A stretch of 64,000 nt of DNA from JAKASV01 sp963754845 (GTDB taxonomy: Bacteria > Babelota > Babeliae > Babelales > Vermiphilaceae), in NCBI GenBank assembly GCA_963754845.1, contig CAVWHE010000006.1, forward strand, positions 16,595 to 80,594, written 5' to 3'. Position 1 is the stretch's first letter; each line of letters begins with the position of its first letter. The position numbers and the translations under genes are program-made. This document shows, piece after piece, positions 36,837 to 45,270 of this stretch. A model generated the notes under the pieces. It saw nothing but the letters and a program-made list of their open reading frames with translations. It had not been told where the DNA came from and searched no databases.

Positions 36837-38405
36837 TCACGATGTCCTGACGGCACCGTCTGCAGGTGTAGCTCCGTGTGGTTGCTTATTCCAATTCATG
36901 GCAAGTTCAATGAGAAGACGGACGCCGGCGCCTGTTGCACCCGATCGATAGTAACTGACACCGGGAACATCAAATGCCGTGCCGGCTATATCAAGATGGG
37001 CCCAGGGAACTGAGCCGACAAAGTTTTGCAAAAAACACGCTGCCGTTATCGTTCCGGCCATGTATTTGCGGTTACCCGTGTTTTTGATGTCGGCGTACTC
37101 TGATTTTATCGCGGCTTTGTAATCCTCAGAAAGCGGTAAGCGCCATACGCGGTCACCGGAAACTCGTGATGCTTCAAGTATCCGCGCAACGAGGGCGTCA
37201 TGCGCACTCAGGAGTCCGCTGTAAAAAGGGCCGAGGGCAACGACACAGGCGCCCGTGAGTGTTGCCACGTCAACGATGGCGTCGAGCGTGTAGTGCTTAA
37301 CCGCATAAGCGAGGGCGTCGGCAAGAATGAGTCGTCCTTCGGCATCGGTATTGAGAACCTCGGCTGTCATGCCGTTGTAGAGGGTGATGATGTCACCAGG
37401 CTTGAGGGCCTTGCCACTCGGCAAGTTTTCAGTCAAGGGCACGATAGCAACGATGTTGACGTCGGGTTCAAGCGAACCAAGCGCGTCCATCGCTCCAACA
37501 ACGGCGGCAGCGCCCGCCATATCGGATTTCATCGTCTCCATACCATCCGATGGCTTGATGCTGAGGCCACCTGAATCAAACGTAATGCCCTTGCCAACAA
37601 AGCCGATTGTGCGCGCGTTGGGATTTTTACTCGTGTATTCAAGAACGACGAGGTGACAATCGCGCTCAGACCCGCGCGATACACCGGCAAGGCCTCCCAT
37701 ACCCATGTGTCTTACTTCGTGCTCAACAAACGTCGTTATTTTAAAGCCGTGAAAAACGGCTATTTCACGAGCGCGTTCTGCAAGCCAGCTCGGCGTTGCA
37801 TAATCCGCTGGCAGGTCGCTCCAATGGCGAGCGATGCGCACGCCACGCGCACAGAGAGATCCGTACGTGAGAGCAGGTTGCCCAGAATGTGGTTCACCGA
37901 AGCCGTCCACAAGCTTTACGGTAAGCTCCGGCACCTGCTTGCGACTGGCATCGGTGATAAAATCGTCGCAATGATAATACGCCATGTCGACAGCTATGAC
38001 GGTTTGGCCTACGAGATAGTCTTGACTGACGCCGATGGCGTCAGGAATTGGCAGCTGCAGAACAAGCTCGTCAACCTTAAGCTCTGCGGCTCGGCGTACG
38101 ATGGAGCCTATGGCGCGTCGATAGCGCTCAAAGACCTCAGCACCACCACCGCCTGTTGGCCCCAGGCCAGCGACAATAACGTTAATGAGGCCGCGGTCGG
38201 TAGCGAAGGGGGCAACGAGGTAATGACCACACTCGCAAACATAGGGATGGCCGTCGATAACCTTTGCAAGGCCGGGGGTGTGGTATCTTTCGAGGGTTCC
38301 AATCGTAATGCCGTCATGGTATTCAGGGCCCATGACAAAGGCGTAGCATCGGGCAGCGACATCGGCAAGGGGTGATTTTTCATAGACAAAACGTACAACG
38401 CTCAT
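36837..38405 (-). CDS. pepA: Leucyl (cytosol) aminopeptidase, M17 family
   Basis: 522 residues. The C-terminal catalytic half has VGKGITFDSGG (metal- and bicarbonate-site Lys/Asp), MKSDMAGAAAVVGAM and the family signature NTDAEGRLILADALAYA, with both metal-binding acids present. The N-terminal half is the usual regulatory alpha/beta domain. It releases N-terminal amino acids from peptides in the cytoplasm, useful to an organism importing host peptides. It is a single gene with a 360-base upstream gap to divergently read rplU. Confidence 0.95.
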   Translation of the reverse strand: MSVVRFVYEKSPLADVAARCYAFVMGPEYHDGITIGTLERYHTPGLAKVIDGHPYVCECGHYLVAPFATDRGLINVIVAGLGPTGGGGAEVFERYRRAIGSIVRRAAELKVDELVLQLPIPDAIGVSQDYLVGQTVIAVDMAYYHCDDFITDASRKQVPELTVKLVDGFGEPHSGQPALTYGSLCARGVRIARHWSDLPADYATPSWLAERAREIAVFHGFKITTFVEHEVRHMGMGGLAGVSRGSERDCHLVVLEYTSKNPNARTIGFVGKGITFDSGGLSIKPSDGMETMKSDMAGAAAVVGAMDALGSLEPDVNIVAIVPLTENLPSGKALKPGDIITLYNGMTAEVLNTDAEGRLILADALAYAVKHYTLDAIVDVATLTGACVVALGPFYSGLLSAHDALVARILEASRVSGDRVWRLPLSEDYKAAIKSEYADIKNTGNRKYMAGTITAACFLQNFVGSVPWAHLDIAGTAFDVPGVSYYRSGATGAGVRLLIELAMNWNKQPHGATPADGAVRTS

Positions 38406-38769
38406 AATGTCCTCGCAAAGGCAAGTGGGTAACCACTCATCATCACACGCGCGCGCAGATCGACCTCACGCAGAAATTCGAGCACAACGCCCCGCCCATG
38501 TACCTGGTCACAGGAACGACGTCGCGCACTCGCTTCTTAGAGTACTCCAGCGAGCCAACTATACAAGGAGTGCGTGTGAGTCGCACACAACGGGGTGCAT
38601 CTTGTATGCCGCGCTACCGCACACGTGTGACAGCATTGCTTCCACAAACGCCTCACACACACAGCCCGCCAGCCGACCTGGACGTCAGTCGATGCTTTTG
38701 GTATATTGTCCATATCACGTAAAGAATATAGCACAGTATTTCGACACTACCGTCATGCGAGGATAAGGT
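38406..38769. other. Divergent intergenic region between pepA and rplU
   Basis: No gene is visible. An interrupted palindrome, GTGTG-agtcg-CACAC, lies near 38574-38588, a possible operator or leader hairpin. A TATATT at about 38700 may be a -10 box for rplU, but the pairing with a -35 box is poor. Confidence 0.4.
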
Positions 38770-39099
38770 ATGGAAGCCACGAAAATTACTGAAAGATATG
38801 CTATTTTTCAGTCAGGCGGCAAGCAGTACCAGGCAATCGAAGGAACAACGATTGCCTTGGAAAAGATCGAGGGCGAACCTGGCAACACTCTTGAATTTCG
38901 GGAAGTTCTGCTTCGCAAGCTCAGCAACGATGAGGTTGAAATTGGGCGGCCGCACGTGAGCACACCCATCAAGGCCTCGATTGTTAAACAAATGAAAGCG
39001 CCTAAAGTTATCTCTTTTCGTTTCAAACGCCGCAAAAAAGTTCAAGTAAAAAAGGGTCATCGGCAGCTCATGACCATCGTTCGCATTGAGGCAATTTGA
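38770..39099 (+). CDS. rplU: 50S ribosomal protein L21
   Basis: 109 residues. YAIFQSGGKQYQAIEG is the N-terminal L21 signature, and ISFRFKRRKKVQVKKGHRQ is the conserved C-terminal rRNA-binding loop. GGATAAGGT precedes the ATG. In most bacteria rpmA (L27) follows directly; here the next gene is kup, so the usual pair is separated. Confidence 0.95.
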   Translation: MEATKITERYAIFQSGGKQYQAIEGTTIALEKIEGEPGNTLEFREVLLRKLSNDEVEIGRPHVSTPIKASIVKQMKAPKVISFRFKRRKKVQVKKGHRQLMTIVRIEAI

Positions 39100-39186
39100 A
39101 GTTCCTCACACAGATTCAAAAGGGAAATCGCGGGCAGCTGCAGTATGTGCGATGACCTCACATAATTTTTCTCTCTGAGGCTCCGT

Positions 39187-41031
39187 ATGAATCACGAGTC
39201 TGCCGAGAGTTGCTGCGCACGCGTGGCGCAGGAAGTGCGCGACGTTGTTGGCGCCATCGGCATTGTTTTTGGTGACATAGGAACGAGTCCACTCTACGCC
39301 CTCGTCGCCATTTTTTCCCTTCTGCCAGTTTCTCTTGATAATGTCGTCGGAACCGTTTCTCTCATAATCTGGACACTCATTTTTGTTGTTTCGGTCCAGT
39401 ATGCCTGGCTTGCCATGAGCCTCAGCAAGAAAGGCGAGGGCGGCACCGTTGTGCTTCGTGAGATCATAAAATCACTCCTGAGTTCGAAGACGGCCGTAAC
39501 TTCCATAACGCTTATGTCCTTCGTGGGGATAGCGCTCTTTATGGGCGATGGCGTCATAACGCCAGCAATCAGCATCCTGGGGGCCGTTGAAGGTCTTCGT
39601 CTCATACCCATTTTTTCAACGCTCAGCACGGCAACCCTTGTTGCCATTGGCGCTGCCATCGCCGTTGCCCTTTTTTGCCTTCAGCGCCGCGGCGTCGAAG
39701 GCGTCTCAGGGATGTTCGGACCAATTATGGTCGTATGGTTTTGTGTCATAGGCGTCTCCGGCTTTGCCGAACTCATACATGAACCAAGCATACTTTTGGC
39801 CTTTAATCCCTACTACGGTATCAAGTGCCTCTTCACCAATGGACTGGCGACGTCGGCCTTCATCTTGTCAGGTATCATACTGTGTGCAACGGGGGGCGAG
39901 GCGCTCTACGCCGACATGGGTCACATGGGACGCAGGCCCATCAGGCAAGCCTGGGTCATCGTGCTCATATCACTCGTGCTTAACTACATGGGACAGGGAG
40001 CGTTTTTGCTCGCCCATCCGGAAGCCAACCTCATCTTTCACGAAATGTTTTATCACCAGGTTCCGTGGCTCTACGTACCCTTCCTCGGCCTCTGTGTTGT
40101 CGCCGCCGTTATAGCTTCGCAGGCCATGATCAGTGGCGTCTTTGCCGTGGTTTATCAGGGTATAACAACCGGCATGCTTCCACGTTTCAAAGTTGATTAC
40201 ACATCGCAACGTTTTCACGCCCAAGTCTACGTCGGTTTTATTAACTGGCTTCTTTTGGGCGCCGTCGTTTTCATGATGATCCGCTTTAAAAGTGTCGAAA
40301 ACCTCGCAGCTGCTTACGGCATGGCAGTGAGCGGAACAATGCTCATAACGAGTACGTTCATCACTCTCATCTTTCGGCTTCGCCGACAACCGTACCGGCA
40401 GGCTTTGGCAACCGTGCTTATCGTGATTAACTTCGTTTTTGTATGTACGTCGCTCACAAAACTCACCCAGGGCGGAATCTATTCGCTCATTATTGCCCTT
40501 GTTCCACTGAGCATCATTGTCATCTACTACTTTGGCCGCAAAAAGATGCACCGCCTCGTCGAATCAGTGCCGCTGACGAAGTTTCTCGAAGTATACAAAT
40601 CAGCATATGCGCGTGCAACCAAGATCGGCGGCACCGCTGTCTTTTTTATGCGTGATTCCCGCGCCGTGCAACCCTATCTTGTACAAACAATGGTCGACAA
40701 CGGCATCATTTACGATGACAACATCATCGTCTCAGTTGTGCAAGACGACACGCCCTACGGCATCGGTGGGTCCTTCAAAGAGAAGCTCGCCGACGGGCTG
40801 CGCGTCTTTGAGATCCATTGCGGATACATGGAGGTACCCAACATTGAAAAGATACTTCACAACGCCGGTATTGACATCAAGGTCATCTTTTTCGGCCTCG
40901 ACGAAATTGTGACACGCAACCCGGTGTGGCGAATTTTTTCGATTATTAAACGCCTCGCGCCGACCTTTGTGCGCTTTCACAAATTACCTCCCAATAAAAT
41001 ACACGGCGTCGTGACACTCATCAACATGTAA
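39187..41031 (+). CDS. kup: KUP-family potassium uptake protein
   Basis: 614 residues with about 12 membrane helices. GIVFGDIGTSPLYALVAIF (about 23-41) is the family signature, followed by KKGEGGTVVLREI and GDGVITPAISILGAVEGL. A soluble C-terminal region (about 450-614) is present, as usual for Kup. It imports K+ driven by the proton gradient. GAGG lies 6 bases before the ATG. It is read alone, convergent with an ankyrin gene that ends 23 bases beyond. Confidence 0.95.
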   Translation: MNHESAESCCARVAQEVRDVVGAIGIVFGDIGTSPLYALVAIFSLLPVSLDNVVGTVSLIIWTLIFVVSVQYAWLAMSLSKKGEGGTVVLREIIKSLLSSKTAVTSITLMSFVGIALFMGDGVITPAISILGAVEGLRLIPIFSTLSTATLVAIGAAIAVALFCLQRRGVEGVSGMFGPIMVVWFCVIGVSGFAELIHEPSILLAFNPYYGIKCLFTNGLATSAFILSGIILCATGGEALYADMGHMGRRPIRQAWVIVLISLVLNYMGQGAFLLAHPEANLIFHEMFYHQVPWLYVPFLGLCVVAAVIASQAMISGVFAVVYQGITTGMLPRFKVDYTSQRFHAQVYVGFINWLLLGAVVFMMIRFKSVENLAAAYGMAVSGTMLITSTFITLIFRLRRQPYRQALATVLIVINFVFVCTSLTKLTQGGIYSLIIALVPLSIIVIYYFGRKKMHRLVESVPLTKFLEVYKSAYARATKIGGTAVFFMRDSRAVQPYLVQTMVDNGIIYDDNIIVSVVQDDTPYGIGGSFKEKLADGLRVFEIHCGYMEVPNIEKILHNAGIDIKVIFFGLDEIVTRNPVWRIFSIIKRLAPTFVRFHKLPPNKIHGVVTLINM

Positions 41032-41053
41032 GCGGGCAGCCGCTTCAAATGTA

Positions 41054-42022
41054 TCAACGGACGGGGAGCCTCTGCTGGACGATGCTTTCTTCGATGAGCG
41101 TGGCGACTTGCGTGTGACCTGCTCGTCTGGCAATCTGGAGTGGAGTCTGATTATAACGGTCGGTACTCGACACCAGTATCTTGGCATAGCCTTCAAGAAG
41201 GATGCTCACGATACTGGCAAATCCAAGACGAGCCGCCAGATGAAGGGCTGACGTACCGTCCTTGTCAACTATTGTTGGCAAGACCAATTCCTTTGCAAGA
41301 ATGGCTCTCACAACCCGTGGTCCCTTCTCAAAAACGGCCTGATGGAGCGCCGGCCACTCGTCGTTGTCGCGCATATTGATTTCCGTATCGCGATCTTCGA
41401 CAATTTTGCACGCTACGTCCCAGTTATGTTTTTCGATGGCGAGCATAAGTGCCGTCTTGCCCTCGCTGCTTTTGGCGTTGACGCAGACCCTTGCAAGCCA
41501 CGGGTGCTCCTGCCGCAAAAGCTCGGTAACGGCGGCTAGTGAGTTATGAAAGGCAGCATAGTGAAGCGCTGATTGTTGGTACGTATCGACGGCATCGAGA
41601 TCGATGTCAGGATGGTCCAAAAGAGCTCTAACGATGGCAGCCGTCTCCGGAGTTCGCGTTCCGCATACAAGATGAAGTGGCGTTTGTCCCACGTTGTTCT
41701 TCTTGTTAACGTCTATCCCGGGTGCTTCCAGAAGCGCACGCACGACGTCCAAAGACCTGAGGGCAAGACCACACTGCATGGCGGCAACATGGAGCGCCGT
41801 CATGCACTCCTCGCTCGTCATAACACCATTGACGTCGGCCTCGCCAGCGGCAATAAGCTGCCGAACGCGTCCACAATCCTTTTTTTCGACAGCGCTAAAA
41901 AACTCCTCTTGGGGTGTCATGGGAGCGGCAGCACATGCCGTGGAACACGTGACAAACAGAGTGAAAACGCAGGCCACAACAGATGGTAATAAACCGGGAA
42001 AACACGTGACATACTTTTTCAT
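41054..42022 (-). CDS. Secreted ankyrin-repeat protein (third gene of the zinc-finger operon)
   Basis: 322 residues. Signal peptide (MKKYVTCFPGLLPSVVACVF to about residue 33), then about seven ankyrin repeats, among them GQTPLHLVCG, QSALHYAAFHNSLAAVTELL, GKTALMLAIEKHNWDVACKI and GTSALHLAARLGFASIVSILL. GAGGT lies 6 bases before the ATG at 42022. It starts about 108 bases after the NLS-like gene on the same strand and is probably co-transcribed with the two genes before it. Ankyrin domains bind proteins; export points to a host or surface target. Confidence 0.82.
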   Translation of the reverse strand: MKKYVTCFPGLLPSVVACVFTLFVTCSTACAAAPMTPQEEFFSAVEKKDCGRVRQLIAAGEADVNGVMTSEECMTALHVAAMQCGLALRSLDVVRALLEAPGIDVNKKNNVGQTPLHLVCGTRTPETAAIVRALLDHPDIDLDAVDTYQQSALHYAAFHNSLAAVTELLRQEHPWLARVCVNAKSSEGKTALMLAIEKHNWDVACKIVEDRDTEINMRDNDEWPALHQAVFEKGPRVVRAILAKELVLPTIVDKDGTSALHLAARLGFASIVSILLEGYAKILVSSTDRYNQTPLQIARRAGHTQVATLIEESIVQQRLPVR

Positions 42023-42129
42023 CGAAGACCTCGAAAAGCACATTGACCAAACAACAACAAAAAGCACACACGATACAACCGCCTATCACAAGACCGCCAA
42101 CGCACCGGCTGACCGCGCACTGACCACAA

Positions 42130-42849
42130 TCACCGAAGACCACCCGTACCATCAAAAAAGGCGATTGGTTGAGCCGGCTGCCGCGACTTTGAAGTACCCC
42201 CCGTGTAATTTTCACCGGAGCACGCATCTGATGACACATGCACGGGACCTGGCTGCACTGGCCTACTTTCGATACGGCATCGATGGCTTATTGCATAGTC
42301 CTTCTTCTGACACTCGCATGCATCTTCATCGACAGCGCGGCGCACGCGTTTGGGGCTGCGCACAGGTTTCTGTTGATCTTCTCCACCACTCGCACCGTCG
42401 CCTCCACCCATCTCGGCTAAGGTCCTTTTCCCGCCGGCAAGACCGTGCGAACACTCGTCGTCAGAAGTACCTGCCCATGACTGTGCTTGAGTACAGTCGT
42501 GGTTGGCACGAAACGCGAAACCACTGGAGACACTTTCCTCGCCAGGCATTATTTCTGGCTCAGCGTCACGCTGACTGCCTAATATGCTTTGATGCAAAAA
42601 TGGCGGCCCATCAAGAGGTTGGTGGAGAAACGATTGCTTATAAAGCTCGGGAAATCTCTCTAAAAGCACCATATGCATGGCACGATTGATGCGCTCCGCA
42701 CGATTGTCGGCGGCCGCGTCGGCTCTTCTGCTGGCGGCGTTGTCCTTGCGCGGCCCACCACCGGCCAGGATAGTACCGAAAGCTATTGTCATACACACAA
42801 CAGCCACATACGATAGTTTAATGTTTAAGTGCGGTAATATTTGCTTCAT
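42130..42849 (-). CDS. Secreted low-complexity protein with an NLS-like basic motif
   Basis: 239 residues: a hydrophobic N-terminal export signal (about 12-30), then mostly hydrophilic sequence without recognisable domains. Residues 161-171 read KPVRSPKRVRR, resembling a monopartite nuclear localisation signal, with KRT at 141-143 as a possible second basic cluster. Its ATG overlaps the stop codon of the upstream zinc-finger gene by four bases (ATGA), so the two are translationally coupled. No family is recognised. Nuclear targeting is an inference from the basic cluster and its partner gene. Confidence 0.55.
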   Translation of the reverse strand: MKQILPHLNIKLSYVAVVCMTIAFGTILAGGGPRKDNAASRRADAAADNRAERINRAMHMVLLERFPELYKQSFLHQPLDGPPFLHQSILGSQRDAEPEIMPGEESVSSGFAFRANHDCTQAQSWAGTSDDECSHGLAGGKRTLAEMGGGDGASGGEDQQKPVRSPKRVRRAVDEDACECQKKDYAISHRCRIESRPVQPGPVHVSSDACSGENYTGGTSKSRQPAQPIAFFDGTGGLR

Positions 42850-43640
42850 GGCTTGTTGTCCCCTCGGTACGTAAACTTACTATGAACACATCGCCTGTGG
42901 TAGGTAAGTCCACCACAACGAGCAGCCACAAAGCCGCACAATTCACATTTAAGCGATCTCTGCTGTACGTGCATCCTGAGGACATGAGTTGCAAGGTCTG
43001 ACGCGTACGCAGAGGCGTACGAACATTGATTGCATACATGCCGCTTAACACCTTGGTGAACCGACGAAACGTGTTGTGCAAGATGACCCTTGTACGCTGT
43101 TGTAAAGTTGCACTGAGTACACGCAAAGGGCCTTTCTCCCGTGTGGGTCCGCCTGTGTTCAAGAATTCTTCGGTTCTTGCTAGTCACATAGCCACACTCA
43201 CTGCAGGCAAACATTCGGCCGGGCAGTGGTACATCGTGTCCCTCATGGGGGTTGCTCTTGACAGCACATGCAGACAAGTTTGCACCGAGATCGACCCCAC
43301 CGTCCTGGCACCATGGTATAAAGCCAGCAGGAGCATCGTCACCATCGAGCCGACCAGTAGATTCTGACGAGGGTGTTGCTGCGGCAGCAGTAGTAGTATG
43401 TGCCGAGACGGCCGCGATGGTACTTCCAGGCAAGGCGTTTATATAACCATCACCAGTAGGCAGACGTAAAGGCCCAAGGGGATCTACACCATCGTCACTA
43501 ACGAAGTCAAACATCGAGTTTCCAAATAAATTCCACGATTCATGAGCGCGCGGAGGTTCAAAGCTCGCATGTGCACCGTAAGCGGCACCGCACAAAAAAC
43601 ATACAAGAAACGACCTCAAAACTTTTTCGATTATCATCAT
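42846..43640 (-). CDS. Secreted eukaryotic-type C2H2 zinc-finger protein (four fingers)
   Basis: 264 residues from ATG 43640, with GAGGAAG about 8 bases upstream. Residues 1-26 are a signal peptide (VLRSFLVCFLCGAAYGAHA). A Ser/Thr/Ala-rich middle of about 110 residues follows. Four consecutive zinc fingers sit at about 146-166, 174-195, 203-224 and 232-253. All have C-x2-C-x12-H-x3/4-H spacing, and fingers 1 and 2 are joined by the canonical eukaryotic linker TGERPF. Bacterial Ros/MucR fingers have a different spacing and no TGE(R/K)P linker. DNA binding is expected for such arrays in eukaryotes; a host-nucleus role is inferred from export plus finger type. Stop and next start overlap (ATGA). 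Confidence 0.85.
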   Translation of the reverse strand: MMIIEKVLRSFLVCFLCGAAYGAHASFEPPRAHESWNLFGNSMFDFVSDDGVDPLGPLRLPTGDGYINALPGSTIAAVSAHTTTAAAATPSSESTGRLDGDDAPAGFIPWCQDGGVDLGANLSACAVKSNPHEGHDVPLPGRMFACSECGYVTSKNRRILEHRRTHTGERPFACTQCNFTTAYKGHLAQHVSSVHQGVKRHVCNQCSYASAYASDLATHVLRMHVQQRSLKCELCGFVAARCGGLTYHRRCVHSKFTYRGDNKP

Positions 43641-43770
43641 GGCACAACTTCCTCGCCAAAAAACGTATTTCAAACATGCGCTAGCACCTACAACATCTCT
43701 CCAGGAGCTGTAGATACACAACGGTAACAAGCTTAACACATTTAGTGCAGCGAGAAAACAGGCGAGTAAT

Positions 43771-43800
43771 TATTAACTAAAACTGTGATAATTTTTTCAA
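43771..43800 (-). promoter_or_regulatory. Candidate promoter of the zinc-finger operon
   Basis: On the minus strand: TTGAAA (-35, 43800-43795), an 18-base spacer and TTAATA (-10, 43776-43771), about 130 bases before the zinc-finger start codon in AT-rich sequence. Confidence 0.4.
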
Positions 43801-43940
43801 AAATAGTGTGCAAGACGTGATATGCACCACACATAGATGGCACGAAACCCCCCGCTAGAATTTGTTAGTGAGTACTGAAAGTTCAGCATATGGGTGCCGT
43901 GAAAAGCACGTTGTTCTCGGGGGCGCGACCGAGCTTCGTG

Positions 43941-45260
43941 CTAACTTGTGCGCGGGATGAAAACAAGCGGTACGCTTTTAAGGTCAAACGTCGCGCGCAG
44001 CACGTTGTCGAAAAATCCCAGCTGACCGTCGCCGAACCATCGTGGTTGGTTGACAATCATGAGGAGGGTCGGCGGAGCCGTTTTGACCTGTCGCACACGA
44101 AAGAGCTTGAGCAGCTGTGTCTTGTGGTACAGTGGCCGACGCGTGAGAGCCTCTTTGCACGCGAACGTGAGCTCATGATCGTTGAGTTTTTGTTCGTATC
44201 TTTTCCACACTTTTTCAACAAGGGGCATTATTTTGCCGATGTTTTTCCCTGTAGTGCATGAAATAGAAAGATGCTCGACCTTGTCGATGAGATGCGCGTA
44301 TCCTTCAAGGTCGCGGGCAAGATCGGCCTGCGTCGATTGGTCGGCCAGGTCGTCCTTATTGAAAAGAATGATGAGCGCTTTGTGAAGGTCAGCAAAGGCG
44401 TGAAAGGCGAGCTTGAGTTCCTGGTCGGCAAGCTGTCCTTCGTGGGCGTCGATCATGAGAATGACAATGTGAGCATCATCAAGTGCCCTCAACGAGCTCT
44501 TGACCATCATAGTCTCAAGTCCCTCGTGGACTGAGCGCTTTCGACGAATACCGGGAGTATCGGTTACGACAATGTCGTGCTTGCAAAAAGCAACGCGTTC
44601 GGAAATTGACTCGCGCGTCGTTCCCGGCACGTCTGAAACGATGGCGCGCTCTTTGTTGACAAGGAGGTTGAGGAGCGATGACTTGCCGACATTGGGCTTG
44701 CCGAGGAGGACGACGTTGTATGCCGCCTTTTCTTCGTCGTGCGCGTGCCCTGCTGTTTGGGCTAGCTGTTCGACGATGAGTTCGAGCACATCGCCGACGC
44801 CCGTACCGTGCTGGCACGACACATCAATTGCCTCCTTAAAACCGAGTCGAGCGCACTCAAAGGCGTTTTCAGCCGAGGTCTTAACGTCGCTTTTATTGAT
44901 AATGAGAATGACATTTTTGCGCTCTTTGTGCAGAAGGCGGGCGATCGCGCGATCTTCGGCAAGAGGGCCAACGGAGCCGTCGACAACAAAGAGGATAACG
45001 TCGGCATGCTCAATCATAGAAAGTGCTCTTTGGCGCGTTTTTTCAACAAGATCATCGTGAGCTTTCGTGAGACTGACGCCGCCCGTGTCGATGAGCTCAA
45101 AGCAGGCGTCCTGCCAGTACACCGTATCGGATACGCAGTCGCGCGTTACACCGTGACAATCGAACGTGATGGCTTTGACTGACGTCGAAAGACGATTAAA
45201 GAGGCTCGATTTGCCGACGTTTGTTCTTCCTGCTATGACGACCTTCGCACGTTTTTTCAT
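43941..45260 (-). CDS. der: GTPase Der (EngA), ribosome assembly factor
   Basis: 439 residues with two tandem GTPase domains. Domain 1 has GRTNVGKSS, DTGG and NKSD; domain 2 has GKPNVGKSS, DTPG and NKDD. A C-terminal KH-like domain ends with LLMIVNQPRWFGDGQLGFF and VPLVFIPR. It acts in maturation of the 50S subunit. The start at 45260 (MKKRAKVVIAGRTN) is supported by AAGGA 5 bases upstream; a longer frame reaching 45356 would overlap dnaX. It begins 10 bases after the dnaX stop. Confidence 0.95.
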   Translation of the reverse strand: MKKRAKVVIAGRTNVGKSSLFNRLSTSVKAITFDCHGVTRDCVSDTVYWQDACFELIDTGGVSLTKAHDDLVEKTRQRALSMIEHADVILFVVDGSVGPLAEDRAIARLLHKERKNVILIINKSDVKTSAENAFECARLGFKEAIDVSCQHGTGVGDVLELIVEQLAQTAGHAHDEEKAAYNVVLLGKPNVGKSSLLNLLVNKERAIVSDVPGTTRESISERVAFCKHDIVVTDTPGIRRKRSVHEGLETMMVKSSLRALDDAHIVILMIDAHEGQLADQELKLAFHAFADLHKALIILFNKDDLADQSTQADLARDLEGYAHLIDKVEHLSISCTTGKNIGKIMPLVEKVWKRYEQKLNDHELTFACKEALTRRPLYHKTQLLKLFRVRQVKTAPPTLLMIVNQPRWFGDGQLGFFDNVLRATFDLKSVPLVFIPRTS

Positions 45261-45270
45261 GGGATCCTTT

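Noticed and set aside
37653..38375. 240-codon plus-strand ORF
   Set aside because: It is antisense to pepA and has no supporting motif.
41694..42689. 331-codon plus-strand ORF
   Set aside because: It lies antisense to the ankyrin and NLS-like genes, which have signal peptides, domains and ribosome sites; it is a compositional shadow.
42130..43640. Zinc fingers as a bacterial Ros/MucR regulator
   Set aside because: Finger spacing, finger number, the TGERPF linker and the signal peptide do not fit that family.
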